In this document: positions 20,516 through 30,281 of the stretch, piece by piece
Position numbering within the stretch: the stretch's first letter is position 1
Layout of the letters: the number at the start of each line of letters is the position of its first letter
Source of the DNA: Colwellia sp. PAMC 20917
GTDB taxonomy: Bacteria > Pseudomonadota > Gammaproteobacteria > Enterobacterales > Alteromonadaceae
Reading direction: 5' to 3'
DNA: 64,000 nt
Assembly (NCBI RefSeq): GCF_001767295.1
Contig: NZ_CP014944.1
Location: 1,054,001 to 1,118,000 of the forward strand
Position numbers and translations under genes: made by a program
The notes under the pieces: generated by a model
Database searches by the model: none
The model's input: only the letters and a program-made list of their open reading frames with translations
Told to the model about the DNA's origin: nothing

Positions 20516-23500
20516 TTAACTAATATTATCAAGTAGTTGCTGAGCATCAAATTGTTGCTGGGCATCACCTTTTGCTACTACGTCTTGTAGTATTACTTCG
20601 GCGTTTTCGTTATCTCCTATTTCAATATAAACTTTCGCCAAATCTAATTTAGCGGCAATACCGTTATCATCTTCTTCTTCGGCGGCGTTTTCACCAGAAA
20701 ACTCAGGGAACTCATTAAGCCCAACATTAAAATCCGTTTTATTGTAGGGCTCTGCGTCTTCTGTGTCGCTTAAACTATCGGATAATAAAGAGTCGACAGA
20801 GACAAAGTCATCTTCATCATCATTGTCAAAATCAACATTTAAATTATTATCACTACCGAGGTCATCGCCAATATCTAAAACATCATCTAAGTCAACATCG
20901 AAATCATCTTCGCCGTCGACTTCAATGTTAATCTCATCATCGGTATCAATAGCGTCTAAATCAATGTCATCAGCATTGAAGTCAGTTGAAAAGTCGAGAT
21001 CATCTGAAAGTGTTGTCTGACTCTCTTCTGCTATGTTTGCCAATAAGTCATCAAAGTCAACATTATCGAGTGCTTCGATCTCATCAATTTCACTATTGTC
21101 ATCAACTACATCATCAGAGGTATTTTCATCGGCTAGTAAATCAGCTAATACATCACTATCGGTATAATCAGTTGCTTCTTCTGGCGCTAGTTCATTAACT
21201 TGTCCATCAATGAGTATGTCGTCACCTATATCTAACTCATCAGCGTTTGAATTGTCACCGTCAGCCACTTCAGCTAAAAGTGCATCTATGTCTAAATCAT
21301 CTGACAAGTCATTATCTTTCTTGCTGATTTTTTCATTTATACTTTCCTCACGACTTGCATGAGTATCATCAACTAACTCTTCAGTATCATCTTTAAGAAG
21401 CTCACTAAAATCTACCGATAAAAATGGCGCTACGTATTCATTGGTAAAATTATCGATAAGCGCTTTATTTTCATCTTCTGTGGTCTCAGCGTCATCTGCA
21501 GCTTCATCCCCCTGAATATCACCTAATAAACTATCAATATCATCAGGATCAGTTAACGCTATATTTTCATCTAACTTATCAGCAGCCATTTCATCAAGAG
21601 GATCAATGATATCATCGGCGGTGATAGGTTTTGACATCTGTTCTGGGGCTGACATTGAATCTAGCAAGGCGTCGATGTCATCAGGATCTGATATTTCAAA
21701 ATTCTCAGCTTGTTCATTTAATTCAGCAACGGCACTTTCTTTAACCATTGAATCCATCAGTGCGTCTATATCGTCAGGGTCAGTTAACTCTGCAGAACTA
21801 TTGTCGACTATAGCTTCTTCTGGCGTAGACTCTACGGGTTCAGGCTCTGCTGCTATCGAGTCGTCTGTTAACGAGTCCATCAGTGCATCAATGTCGTCAG
21901 GGTCGGTTAACTCTGCATTGCTATTCTCAGCTATAGCTTCTTCTGGCGAAGACTCTAAGGGCTCAGGCTCTGCTGCTATCGAGTCGTCTGTTAACGAGTC
22001 CATCAGTGCATCAATGTCGTCAGGGTCGGTTAACTCTGCATTGCTATTCTCAGCTATAGCTTCTTCTGGCGAAGACTCTACGGGTTCAGGCTCTGCTGCT
22101 ATCGAATCGTCTGTTAACGAGTCCATCAGTGCATCAATGTCGTCAGGGTCGGTTAACTCTGCATTGCTATTCTCAGCTATAGCATCTTCTGGCGTAGATT
22201 CTACCGGTTCAGGCTCTGCTGCTATCGAGTCGTCTGTTAACGAGTCCATTAGAGCATCAATGTCGTCAGGGTCGGTTAACTCTGCATTGCTATTCTCAGC
22301 TATAGCATCTTCTGGCGTAGACTCTACCGGTTCAGGCTCTGCTGCTATCGAGTCGTCTGTTAACGAGTCCATTAGAGCATCAATGTCGTCAGGGTCGGTT
22401 AACTCTGCCGAACCATCTTCTACTGGTTCTGGCTCAGGCTCAGGTTTTGGGGCTGCAGCAGCCATTGAATCCATCAGTGCATCAATGTCATCTGGGTCGG
22501 TTAACTCAGCCGAAGCATCTTCTACGGGTTCTGGCTCAGGCTTTGGTGCTGCGGCGGCCATTGAATCCATTAGTGCATCAATGTCGTCCGGGTCAGTTAG
22601 CTCAGCCGAAGCATCTTCTACGGGTTCTGGTTCTGGCGCTGCGGCGGCCATTGAATCCATCAGTGCATCGATATCGTCTGGGTCAGTTAGCTCAGCTGAA
22701 GCATCTTCTACCGGTTCTGGCTCAGGTTTTGGCGCTGCTGCGGCCATTGAATCCATTAGTGCATCGATATCATCTGGGTCAGTTAACTCAGCTGAAGCAT
22801 CTTCTACCGGTTCTGGCTCAGGTTTTGGCGCTGCGGCGGCCATTGAATCCATCAGTGCATCGATATCGTCTGGGTCGGTTAACTCAGCAGTACTATCATC
22901 AGCTGCATCTTCTACTGGTTCAGGCTCAGGCTCAGGCTTTGGCGCTGCGGCGGCCATTGAATCCATCAGTGCATCGATATCATCGGGGTCGGTTAACTCA
23001 GCAGTACTATCATCAGCTGCATCTTCTACTGGTTCAGGCTCAGGCTTTGGCGCTGCGGTGGCCATTGAATCCATTAGTGCGTCAATGTCGTCTGGATCGG
23101 TTAGTTCTGTTGCAGCTTCTTCATGTACAGATTCAATTGCCTCTAAAGCACTATCGTCGTCCTCGTCGCCAATGTCATTTAATAGGTCATTCAATAAATC
23201 CTGATCTAATTCGCCACCTTCTAATGCTTCGCCTGGCAGTTCTTCTTTACTTTCATTGTTATTAGTTTGGCCTTTGTCCGCTGGAACTTCGTCATCATCG
23301 TCATCAAGGCCTGAAAGTAAGGAGTCTAAGTCGCTTTGGTCTAACTCACCACCTTCTAACTCGTCGCTATCAAGTGATATGTCTTCTAAATCATCTAAAT
23401 CATCGAGTCCGTCCAAGTCATCTAGATCATCATCTAAATGAATTACATCATCGTCATCATCTAATGAACCTAATCCATCATCTGCGTCGTCAGCAAACAA

Positions 23501-24571
23501 TGAATCATCTAAATTAAGTTCATCCTCACCTAGGTCCATTGACAGTTCATCATCAAGCGATAATTCATCATCAAGTGAAAGTTCGTTATCTAAAGCAGTA
23601 AGAGGTGCTTCTGCCGTGACTGCTGGTTTTGCTTTTTCTTCAGCAACAGTTTTTGATTTTTTAGGCTTAGCGACAGCTTCAGTTTCTCCACCTTTTTGAC
23701 GGCGCAAGAACCAAAATACAAGACTCAAGACAAAAAATGCTGGTAGCGTTGACATTAAGATCTGAAACCAAAGCTGCGAGGTTATGCCTTCATTTTCAAG
23801 TTCAGCTTTTTGCTTCTCTAATAATAACGCTTGCTCACTCGCTTCTGCCATTTTCAATAGTTCTTGCTGAAGTGACATGATCAGTGCTAATTGAGCGTTT
23901 TGTTTTTCATCTTCTATAGTTGAAGCTTCTTTAAAAACATTGAGCTGCTGATTCACCGTTGATATTTTTTCATCAACAACTGCATTTTCTTTAAGAATAG
24001 CCTGCAAGCCATCAATTGAATCTAAAACATCATTTTGGATAGTTTCTAAACGAACGGTTTGCTTAGAGTTTATTTCTTCAAGCTGTGCATTAATTTCTTT
24101 TTTAGTCGCGTCTAAATCTTCCTTTTTAATGGCAAGTTCAGCAGGAGGAACAATTTTTTTCTTAACGGTTTTAGCAACTTTCTTTTGCCATGTTTCATCA
24201 TCGGAAGTTGACTTACTTTTTGCCGCAAGAGGATTTATGGCACGCATCTCACTAACAGACGGCAATTTTAAGTACTGACCATTGTTAAGATGGTTTAAGT
24301 TATTTTCTTTAAATGCTTGCGGATTTTTTTGATATAACGCCTGCATCACTTGATAAACAGACAAAGTAGGGTCTGGACGAACTTTTAGCGCAATATTCCA
24401 CAGGGTATCTTTTGAGGTAATAGGCCCGTATTGATCGTACGGAAACATATCCGTCGCCTTGGGGCCCCGAATACGAATACCGCCTTCTTCAAAGGCGAAC
24501 AAAGAAACACTATACGTGGTAATGCTTATAAATATTACCTGCCACAGGCACAGGCGTAATAATCGATGCAT
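20516..24571 (-). CDS. fimV: FimV/HubP-like polar LysM protein with giant acidic repeat region
   Basis: 1351 residues from ATG 24571 (AGGA seven nt upstream). Signal peptide to about residue 26; periplasmic part with the FimV N-terminal YGPITSKDTLWNIA motif and LysM-like segment (about 45-110), coiled coil (about 140-260), one membrane helix (about 268-289), then a very acidic cytoplasmic tail. Residues about 485-1015 contain 15 modules built on ELTDPDDIDALMDS. The last 50 residues (IAAKLDLAKVYIEIGD ... LLDNIS) are the conserved FimV C-terminal TPR-like domain. FimV/HubP proteins mark the cell pole and recruit chemotaxis, pilus and chromosome-origin proteins. asd lies upstream and truA downstream, as in Shewanella and Vibrio. 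Confidence 0.93.
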   Translation of the reverse strand: MHRLLRLCLWQVIFISITTYSVSLFAFEEGGIRIRGPKATDMFPYDQYGPITSKDTLWNIALKVRPDPTLSVYQVMQALYQKNPQAFKENNLNHLNNGQYLKLPSVSEMRAINPLAAKSKSTSDDETWQKKVAKTVKKKIVPPAELAIKKEDLDATKKEINAQLEEINSKQTVRLETIQNDVLDSIDGLQAILKENAVVDEKISTVNQQLNVFKEASTIEDEKQNAQLALIMSLQQELLKMAEASEQALLLEKQKAELENEGITSQLWFQILMSTLPAFFVLSLVFWFLRRQKGGETEAVAKPKKSKTVAEEKAKPAVTAEAPLTALDNELSLDDELSLDDELSMDLGEDELNLDDSLFADDADDGLGSLDDDDDVIHLDDDLDDLDGLDDLDDLEDISLDSDELEGGELDQSDLDSLLSGLDDDDDEVPADKGQTNNNESKEELPGEALEGGELDQDLLNDLLNDIGDEDDDSALEAIESVHEEAATELTDPDDIDALMDSMATAAPKPEPEPVEDAADDSTAELTDPDDIDALMDSMAAAAPKPEPEPEPVEDAADDSTAELTDPDDIDALMDSMAAAAPKPEPEPVEDASAELTDPDDIDALMDSMAAAAPKPEPEPVEDASAELTDPDDIDALMDSMAAAAPEPEPVEDASAELTDPDDIDALMDSMAAAAPKPEPEPVEDASAELTDPDDIDALMDSMAAAAPKPEPEPEPVEDGSAELTDPDDIDALMDSLTDDSIAAEPEPVESTPEDAIAENSNAELTDPDDIDALMDSLTDDSIAAEPEPVESTPEDAIAENSNAELTDPDDIDALMDSLTDDSIAAEPEPVESSPEEAIAENSNAELTDPDDIDALMDSLTDDSIAAEPEPLESSPEEAIAENSNAELTDPDDIDALMDSLTDDSIAAEPEPVESTPEEAIVDNSSAELTDPDDIDALMDSMVKESAVAELNEQAENFEISDPDDIDALLDSMSAPEQMSKPITADDIIDPLDEMAADKLDENIALTDPDDIDSLLGDIQGDEAADDAETTEDENKALIDNFTNEYVAPFLSVDFSELLKDDTEELVDDTHASREESINEKISKKDNDLSDDLDIDALLAEVADGDNSNADELDIGDDILIDGQVNELAPEEATDYTDSDVLADLLADENTSDDVVDDNSEIDEIEALDNVDFDDLLANIAEESQTTLSDDLDFSTDFNADDIDLDAIDTDDEINIEVDGEDDFDVDLDDVLDIGDDLGSDNNLNVDFDNDDEDDFVSVDSLLSDSLSDTEDAEPYNKTDFNVGLNEFPEFSGENAAEEEDDNGIAAKLDLAKVYIEIGDNENAEVILQDVVAKGDAQQQFDAQQLLDNIS
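21527..23115 (-). repeat. Tandem acidic module array inside fimV
   Basis: Thirteen copies with exact ELTDPDDIDALMDS plus two degenerate C-terminal ones (ISDPDDIDALLDS and LTDPDDIDSLLGD). Seven N-terminal modules carry a Pro-Glu spacer (MAAAAPKPEPEPVEDAS-like, 30-40 residues per unit). The next five carry a different spacer (LTDDSIAAEPEPVES type, 41 residues). The DNA repeats are near-identical, pointing to recent expansion and homogenisation. Confidence 0.95.
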
Positions 24572-24715
24572 CAAGTTTTCCTAATTATTTTTATTTACTG
24601 CCAATTGTTTGGCACTTCAAGCCTAGAGAAAGTAAAGCAAATTTTATTCCAACCCTACACCTGCTGTTTATATCATAGCAAGTTAATACACATTTTTTTA
24701 GTAATAATGAAACAA

Positions 24716-24752
24716 AAAACTCGTCGTTAACTATAACGACGAGTTTTGATTT
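24716..24752 (-). terminator. asd rho-independent terminator
   Basis: 14-bp stem (24716-24729 with 24734-24747; arm AAAACTCGTCGTTA), 4-nt loop. An A-run on the plus side gives the T-run of the minus-strand transcript. It separates asd from fimV. Confidence 0.9.
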
Positions 24753-24812
24753 TTCTTTAATAAATCTTAAGGTTAACTCAACTTTAACGCTAACTCATTT
24801 ATTAAAGGGGTG

Positions 24813-25832
24813 TTATGAAAGGTAGTCTTTAACCAATAATTCGGCAATTTGTACACTGTTTGTTGCCGCACCTTTACGTACATTGTCAGCAACAACCCAC
24901 ATATTGATCCCACAACTATGACTAATATCTTCACGAATACGACCAACATAAGTGGCATCTTTTCCGCTTGCATCGCCTATCTGTGTTGGAAAGTCTTCGT
25001 CATTACGACAAACAACAATACCTTCCGCTTGCTCAAGCAAATCTTTAACTTCTTCTGCTGAAATCGGTGATCCCGTTTCAATATGTAAAGCTTCACCGTG
25101 ACCAAAGAATACCGGCACACGAACCGCTGTTGGATTAACAAGAACGTTTTCATCGCCTAGAATTTTTTTCGTTTCCCAGACCATTTTCATTTCTTCTTTG
25201 GTATAACCATTATCCATAAAGACATCAATTTGCGGGATAACATTAAAAGCGATTTGACGAGGAAAATGTTTAGTCTCAACAGGTTTTCCGCTTAACAAGT
25301 CTGCAGTCTGCTTAGCTAATTCGTCCATCGCTGCTTTACCACCACCAGAAACTGATTGATAAGTAGAAACATTAATACGATTAATACCAACAGCATCATA
25401 GATAGGTTTTAGCGCGACCATCATTTGAATAGTTGAACAATTAGGGTTAGCAATAATATTACGGTTTCTATAATCAGCTAATGCACTAGGGTTAACTTCA
25501 GGAACGATTAGCGGAATATCTGCGTCGTATCTAAACTCAGAAGTATTGTCTATAACAATACACCCTGCTTCACCAGCAATAGGAGCAAACTTAGCTGAAA
25601 TTGAGCCACCCGCAGAGAAAAAGCCAATTTGCGCTTGACTAAAATCAAAATGGTCAGCATCGAGTACTTCAATACTTTGACCATTAAAGTCAATAAATTC
25701 ACCTGCTGAACGAGCACTCGCCAACGGGTATAATTTATTGATTGGGAAATCACGTTCTTCTAATATTTCAATGATGGTTTTACCCACCAAACCTGTAGCG
25801 CCTAATACGCAGACATCAAATTTCTGTGCCAT
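24813..25832 (-). CDS. asd: Aspartate-semialdehyde dehydrogenase
   Basis: 339 residues. Reduces aspartyl phosphate to aspartate semialdehyde on the route to lysine, diaminopimelate, threonine and methionine. The NADP-binding GATGLVGKTIIEIL is at the N-terminus, the catalytic Cys in NPNCSTIQMMVALKP, and the catalytic His in FFGHGEALHIET, so it is a true Asd and not the inactive Usg paralogue. It is of the shorter class typical of Vibrio Asd2 and Gram-positive enzymes. ATG start with an AGAGAG Shine-Dalgarno. Confidence 0.94.
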   Translation of the reverse strand: MAQKFDVCVLGATGLVGKTIIEILEERDFPINKLYPLASARSAGEFIDFNGQSIEVLDADHFDFSQAQIGFFSAGGSISAKFAPIAGEAGCIVIDNTSEFRYDADIPLIVPEVNPSALADYRNRNIIANPNCSTIQMMVALKPIYDAVGINRINVSTYQSVSGGGKAAMDELAKQTADLLSGKPVETKHFPRQIAFNVIPQIDVFMDNGYTKEEMKMVWETKKILGDENVLVNPTAVRVPVFFGHGEALHIETGSPISAEEVKDLLEQAEGIVVCRNDEDFPTQIGDASGKDATYVGRIREDISHSCGINMWVVADNVRKGAATNSVQIAELLVKDYLS

Positions 25833-25882
25833 GTCACTCTCTCTTTGCTTTGAAGATTAGTACTTTATATACGTTAAATAAG

Positions 25883-27016
25883 TTACTTTTTAAGAAAACC
25901 AAGATGATGTGGCACATCACTCTTGGCTTGATTTGTCATGCTTACTTTAACCGCAGAAAACTCCCTGCGAGCCGGATAAGTTTTCCGAATGTGGTCAAAG
26001 CCATGACTTAAAATTGTTTCTCTGAAAATTCCATCATCACGACGTACATCGTAAACCATTTTTACGAGCTGGTTTAGTAGTATTTGCTCGAACGGTTGAT
26101 TAATTTCAACTTCGGTTATTGAGGCGCGTGGTAAAAAATCACTTAGGTGCTTTTCTATCGGTATATTCAGTTGTTGACATAATGCCTGATAGAGCATTTC
26201 TGTACCACGTGCTTTTCCTTCTAAGCTATAACCTGCAATGTGCGCAGAAGATATTTCAGTGAAGGCAATAAGTTCATGCAATATATTAGGTTCATTTTCC
26301 CAAACATCTAAAACAACTTTCAAACCATGCCCTTGTTTTTTAAGCGCCAGTAACGATTTATTATCGATAACTTCACCGCGACAGGCGTTAATAAGAATTT
26401 GCTTTTCGTGCAATTGCTTTAAACGTTTTTCATTGAGTAAGTGAAAAGTTGGCTGTTCGCCATTTTCAATGATGGGAACATGCAGTGAAATAACATCACA
26501 AGCTAAAACATCATCAAGTGATGAGTAATGGCGTTGGTCTTTAGTATTATTTGTCTGTTTTGCGGCAAGTAATGGATCGCAAATTAAATACTTAATACCC
26601 AGTGCCGATAATTTTTCACTTAAACGAGTACCGGTATTACCGCCACCAACAATACCGACGGTTAACGAGAACAAATCAATTAAGTAACGTTCGGCTAAGA
26701 CAACCAAGGCACTGATCACATATTCTGCCACAGAAATAGCGTTACAGCCTGGCGCTGCGGTAAAGGTAATGCCCCGTTCACTTAAATAGCTCTGATCAAT
26801 ATGGTCAACACCTATGGTTGCCGTACCAACAAACTGACAAGTTGAATTGCTTGCTAATAGCACTTGGTTAACCTTAGTAATAGAGCGCACTAATAAAACA
26901 TCAGCACTTTTCACCTGTTGAGCGGTTAACTCACGACCAACAAATGCGTGCAATTCACCTAGGTCGCCAAAGAACTCTTCAGCAAAAGGCATGTTTTCAT
27001 CGTAAAAAATCTTCAT
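25883..27016 (-). CDS. pdxB: Erythronate-4-phosphate dehydrogenase
   Basis: 377 residues, D-2-hydroxyacid dehydrogenase family. Oxidises 4-phosphoerythronate in pyridoxal phosphate synthesis. It begins MKIFYDENMPFAEEFF, has the NAD-binding GIVGGGNTGTRLSEKL, the catalytic Arg (NACRGEVID), Glu and His (AHIAGYSLEGKARG) and the PdxB-specific C-terminal dimerisation domain. It sits between fabB and asd, the usual order in this group. Confidence 0.95.
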   Translation of the reverse strand: MKIFYDENMPFAEEFFGDLGELHAFVGRELTAQQVKSADVLLVRSITKVNQVLLASNSTCQFVGTATIGVDHIDQSYLSERGITFTAAPGCNAISVAEYVISALVVLAERYLIDLFSLTVGIVGGGNTGTRLSEKLSALGIKYLICDPLLAAKQTNNTKDQRHYSSLDDVLACDVISLHVPIIENGEQPTFHLLNEKRLKQLHEKQILINACRGEVIDNKSLLALKKQGHGLKVVLDVWENEPNILHELIAFTEISSAHIAGYSLEGKARGTEMLYQALCQQLNIPIEKHLSDFLPRASITEVEINQPFEQILLNQLVKMVYDVRRDDGIFRETILSHGFDHIRKTYPARREFSAVKVSMTNQAKSDVPHHLGFLKK

Positions 27017-27072
27017 GGTTTATAAACCTAAAGTAATTATTGATCTGATGAGGGTTATTGTATCTTAAATGC

Positions 27073-27100
27073 AAAAAAGCCACTATAAAGTGGCTTTTTT
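27073..27100. terminator. Rho-independent terminator
   Basis: AAAAAAGCCAC paired with GTGGCTTTTTT, loop TATAAA. It ends the fabB transcript about 120 nt after its stop and insulates pdxB. Confidence 0.88.
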
Positions 27101-27220
27101 AAATAACAAAATAATACTGAGTCTTTTAGATATAACCAAACAGAAAAACGCGGTTAATTATATTCAATGCGTATTTCTGATTTAGTTAAACACTAAATGA
27201 CAAGGTACCGTTGTTTGTCA

Positions 27221-28432
27221 TTATTTATATTTTTTCATCACTAAAGTAGCGTTAGTGCCACCAAAGCCAAAGCTGTTAGACATAATCAAGTTAAGTTCAA
27301 CATCACGTTTTTCAGTAACTATATCTAGGCCTTGCGCTTTTTCATCTAAGTTATCAACATTGATAGACGGAGCAACAAAACTGTTTTCCATCATCAGTAA
27401 TGAATAAATAGCTTCATGAACACCCGCCGCGCCGAGTGCATGACCCGTCATTGCTTTGGTTGCACTAATTGCCGGTGAATCTTTACCAAACAATTCTTGA
27501 ATTGCGCCAAGCTCTTTAACATCGCCAACCGGTGTAGAAGTACCGTGAGTATTTAAATAATCAACTTTACCTTCAACACCTTGCATGGCTTGTTGCATAC
27601 AACGTACTGCGCCTTCACCACTTGGAGCGACCATATCGTAACCGTCAGAAGTTGCGCCGTAGCCAACAATTTCAGCATAGATATGTGCACCACGAGCCAA
27701 AGCGTGTTCAAGTTCTTCAACAACAACCATACCGCCGCCGCCTGAAATAACGAAACCGTCACGGTCAGCGTCATAAGTACGTGAAGCAAGTTCTGGCGTA
27801 TCATTACGACCCGCAGATAAAGCGCCCATACCGTCAAACATCATCGCTAGAGACCAATGAACTTCTTCACCACCGCCAGCAAAAACAATGTCTTGCTTGC
27901 CCAGTTGAATAAGCTCCATGGCATTACCAATACAGTGTGCACTCGTTGCACACGCAGAGCTAATTGAATAGTTAACACCTTTAATTTTAAAAGGTGTTGC
28001 TAAACAAGCTGAAACGGTACTGCCCATAGTTTTAGGCACAGCATAAGGGCCAACACGGCGAATACCACGATTACGGAGTGTATCCGTGGTAATAACAATA
28101 TTTTCTGAAGACGCACCACCTGAGCCAGCAACAATACCGGTACGAACATTTGATACTTGGTCTTCAGTTAGTTTGGCATCATTAATGGCTTGTTCCATAG
28201 CGATGTAAGCATAACCTGCTGCATCACCCATAAAACGAAATGCTTTACGATCAATATGATCTTTAGGCTCAATCGTGGGCTTACCCCAAACATGACTTTT
28301 TAAACCAGCTTCTGCAAAGCTTTCAGATTTACTAATACCTGAACGACCTGCTTTAAGAGATGATAAAACTTCTTCCGCATTGTTACCGATACTCGATACA
28401 ATGCCTAATCCGGTGATCACTACACGTTTCAT
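27221..28432 (-). CDS. fabB: 3-oxoacyl-[acyl-carrier-protein] synthase I
   Basis: 403 residues from ATG 28432, matching the canonical N-terminus [18 protein letters not shown]; an in-frame ATG four codons upstream has no Shine-Dalgarno. The catalytic Cys lies in [17 protein letters not shown] and the two His in [11 protein letters not shown] and TGHALGAAG. It is the elongating condensing enzyme needed for unsaturated fatty acid synthesis. A FabR/DesT-like palindrome lies 70 bp upstream, suggesting control by unsaturated acyl supply. Confidence 0.96.
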   Translation of the reverse strand: MKRVVITGLGIVSSIGNNAEEVLSSLKAGRSGISKSESFAEAGLKSHVWGKPTIEPKDHIDRKAFRFMGDAAGYAYIAMEQAINDAKLTEDQVSNVRTGIVAGSGGASSENIVITTDTLRNRGIRRVGPYAVPKTMGSTVSACLATPFKIKGVNYSISSACATSAHCIGNAMELIQLGKQDIVFAGGGEEVHWSLAMMFDGMGALSAGRNDTPELASRTYDADRDGFVISGGGGMVVVEELEHALARGAHIYAEIVGYGATSDGYDMVAPSGEGAVRCMQQAMQGVEGKVDYLNTHGTSTPVGDVKELGAIQELFGKDSPAISATKAMTGHALGAAGVHEAIYSLLMMENSFVAPSINVDNLDEKAQGLDIVTEKRDVELNLIMSNSFGFGGTNATLVMKKYK

Positions 28433-28501
28433 TTGAATAACCATTTAAAAATTTAAGAATCAGGCATATCATACAGAAATTTGCCCACAAACTGGTCTGC
28501 T

Positions 28502-28521
28502 CAGTGTACACGTGTACACTG
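28502..28521. promoter_or_regulatory. Perfect 20-bp palindrome, likely FabR/DesT-type operator
   Basis: CAGTGTACACGTGTACACTG, a perfect 10+10 palindrome in the fabB-mnmC divergent gap. Its core (GTACACGTGT) matches the FabR operator of E. coli fabB, and the outer AGTG/CACT resembles the Pseudomonas DesT site. This is established for those regulators; here it is inference from sequence likeness and position. Confidence 0.75.
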
Positions 28522-28608
28522 GTTTTTACAATTTTATGACAGACACATTTAATTCACGTTAAAATACTATCTTTAGCGCTTGAAAACCAATGGATTTAAT
28601 AAATACTT

Positions 28609-29901
28609 GTGATTAAACAACAAAAAAATTTAAATACGCCGCTTGAAAGAAAAGGCTATCAAATTAGACCCGTTATTAAGCACCCCGAAAGTGTTGCTAT
28701 TATTGGTGGTGGCATTGCTGCTGCTTGTGTTGCTTATGCGTTGACTCAAAAAAACATCAAAGTAACACTTTATTGTAAAGATAAAGAAATTGCCCAAGGC
28801 GCTTCGAGTAACCATGTCGGTGCATTATTTCCACTTATTCATCAACAAGTTGATGATATTAGCTTATTTTACCAACAGGCATTTTGGCATGCACTAAAAT
28901 GCTATAAAGACTTATACAGCAAAGGGTTTGCTTTTAGTCATGATTGGTGTGGCTTACTTGAAATTTCCTACAAAACAGCTTTAGAAAAAAGACAAAAAAT
29001 TTTCGAGCAAACCAACCCTTGGTCAAAAGAATTAATTACCAGTATAAATGCAGAGCAAGCATCGCTATTAGCCGGTATTACACTTGAACACGGTGGGTTG
29101 TTTATGCCCAGCGCTGGCTGGATAGCACCCGGTGAATTAGTTCAACAGCTATTTAGTGCGGCACAGCAAACTCAGCGGTTGTCGATAAAAAATCAAGTAA
29201 ACATTACCGTACTTAACCAGCAAGATGACAAGAGTTGGCAGCTAACGACAAGCAAAGGCATAATAAATGAAAAAGTTGTTATTTTTTGCGGCGGTGCTGA
29301 ATCTATTAAACTCAATATTATTGATGAATTACCACTGAGTTCTGTGCGTGGTCAAATAACGAATATGGCAACGAACGAGCAGATTAAAAACCTATCTACC
29401 GTTATTTGCCACAAAGGTTATCTAACACCTGCACACCAGCAACAACATTGCATCGGCGCGACATTTGAAAAAGACAGTTTCGATATTGTGGCAACAGATG
29501 CTGGCGATCAATATAATTTAACTATGTTAGAAAAGTGCCTGCCTAAATTAGTATCATGGCGCGAACAAGACGTTACCTCGAGTAAAGCTCGTTTACGCTG
29601 TATGACACCCGATCACTTACCGGTTGTGGGCGCTATGCCTGATATAGCCCAGCATAAAAGCAGCTACGCCCATTTAGCAAAAGATAAAAACTGGCGTTAT
29701 CAAGAACCTGCACCTGTGATTAAAAATCTATACGTACTTACCGGCTTAGGTGCTAGGGGCTTATGTACTGCGCCGCTATTAGCCGATATTTTGACTGCTG
29801 ATTTAACGGGTGGCGAATATCCTGTTGGTAGACAAGAACTTTTTAACTTATCACCCAACAGGTTTGTTATTCGCGATATTATTCGTCGTAAATATTTATA
29901 G
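28609..29901 (+). CDS. mnmC: MnmC FAD-dependent oxidoreductase domain protein (stand-alone MnmC2)
   Basis: 430 residues. The Rossmann dinucleotide motif [17 protein letters not shown] starts at residue 29, and the C-terminal [18 protein letters not shown] and [15 protein letters not shown] segments are MnmC-type. This domain oxidatively removes the carboxymethyl group of cmnm5s2U34 in tRNA to give nm5s2U. The N-terminal methyltransferase domain (MnmC1, about 245 residues) of the usual 660-residue bifunctional protein is absent. The frame opens at GTG 28609 with an in-frame stop at 28600-28602, so it is not a frameshift in view. Divergent from fabB as in E. coli. Confidence 0.85.
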   Translation: MIKQQKNLNTPLERKGYQIRPVIKHPESVAIIGGGIAAACVAYALTQKNIKVTLYCKDKEIAQGASSNHVGALFPLIHQQVDDISLFYQQAFWHALKCYKDLYSKGFAFSHDWCGLLEISYKTALEKRQKIFEQTNPWSKELITSINAEQASLLAGITLEHGGLFMPSAGWIAPGELVQQLFSAAQQTQRLSIKNQVNITVLNQQDDKSWQLTTSKGIINEKVVIFCGGAESIKLNIIDELPLSSVRGQITNMATNEQIKNLSTVICHKGYLTPAHQQQHCIGATFEKDSFDIVATDAGDQYNLTMLEKCLPKLVSWREQDVTSSKARLRCMTPDHLPVVGAMPDIAQHKSSYAHLAKDKNWRYQEPAPVIKNLYVLTGLGARGLCTAPLLADILTADLTGGEYPVGRQELFNLSPNRFVIRDIIRRKYL

Positions 29902-29923
29902 TATTTAATAATGGCTGTTATGA

Positions 29924-30217
29924 CTAAACCGATACAAATGATTGTTTAAGGTCTAGCCAATAGTCTTGTACTATTTTTCTATCTTGCGGGCTCAATTCGG
30001 TTCGGGCTGCTTGCAATTTTTCATCGATACTTAGCGCAAGCTCTTGAGAGAGTGCTTGCGACTCATCACCAAATTCAATAACAGATAAACTGATAAAGCC
30101 GCGTAAATAGCTGCTGGCAAATAATTGGTCATCACTGTTATCTTGATCAAATAAATTATCTAAATATAGATAAAGGGCAGCAATATTTTCAAACGATTTT
30201 TTTTCTTCAATTGACAT
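29924..30217 (-). CDS. yfcL: YfcL family protein
   Basis: 97-residue acidic cytosolic protein of the YfcL family (unknown function), recognised by the FENIAALYLYLDNLFDQD start, the YLRGFISLSV core and the DRKIVQDYWLDL end. In E. coli yfcL, epmC (yfcM), mnmC and fabB are also neighbours, which supports the call. Confidence 0.82.
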   Translation of the reverse strand: MSIEEKKSFENIAALYLYLDNLFDQDNSDDQLFASSYLRGFISLSVIEFGDESQALSQELALSIDEKLQAARTELSPQDRKIVQDYWLDLKQSFVSV

Positions 30218-30281
30218 AATTCTACTTACTGTTAAGTTTTAAAAAATTTATGATTAGTTGTAAACATAGATTGAAAGCCCA

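Noticed and set aside
21606-23204. 532-codon Ser-rich open frame on the plus strand, antisense to fimV
   Set aside because: It is the mirror of the Asp-rich fimV repeats (codons of Asp and Glu read backwards give Ser codons). It has no domain and no ribosome site, so it is a shadow of the repeat array.
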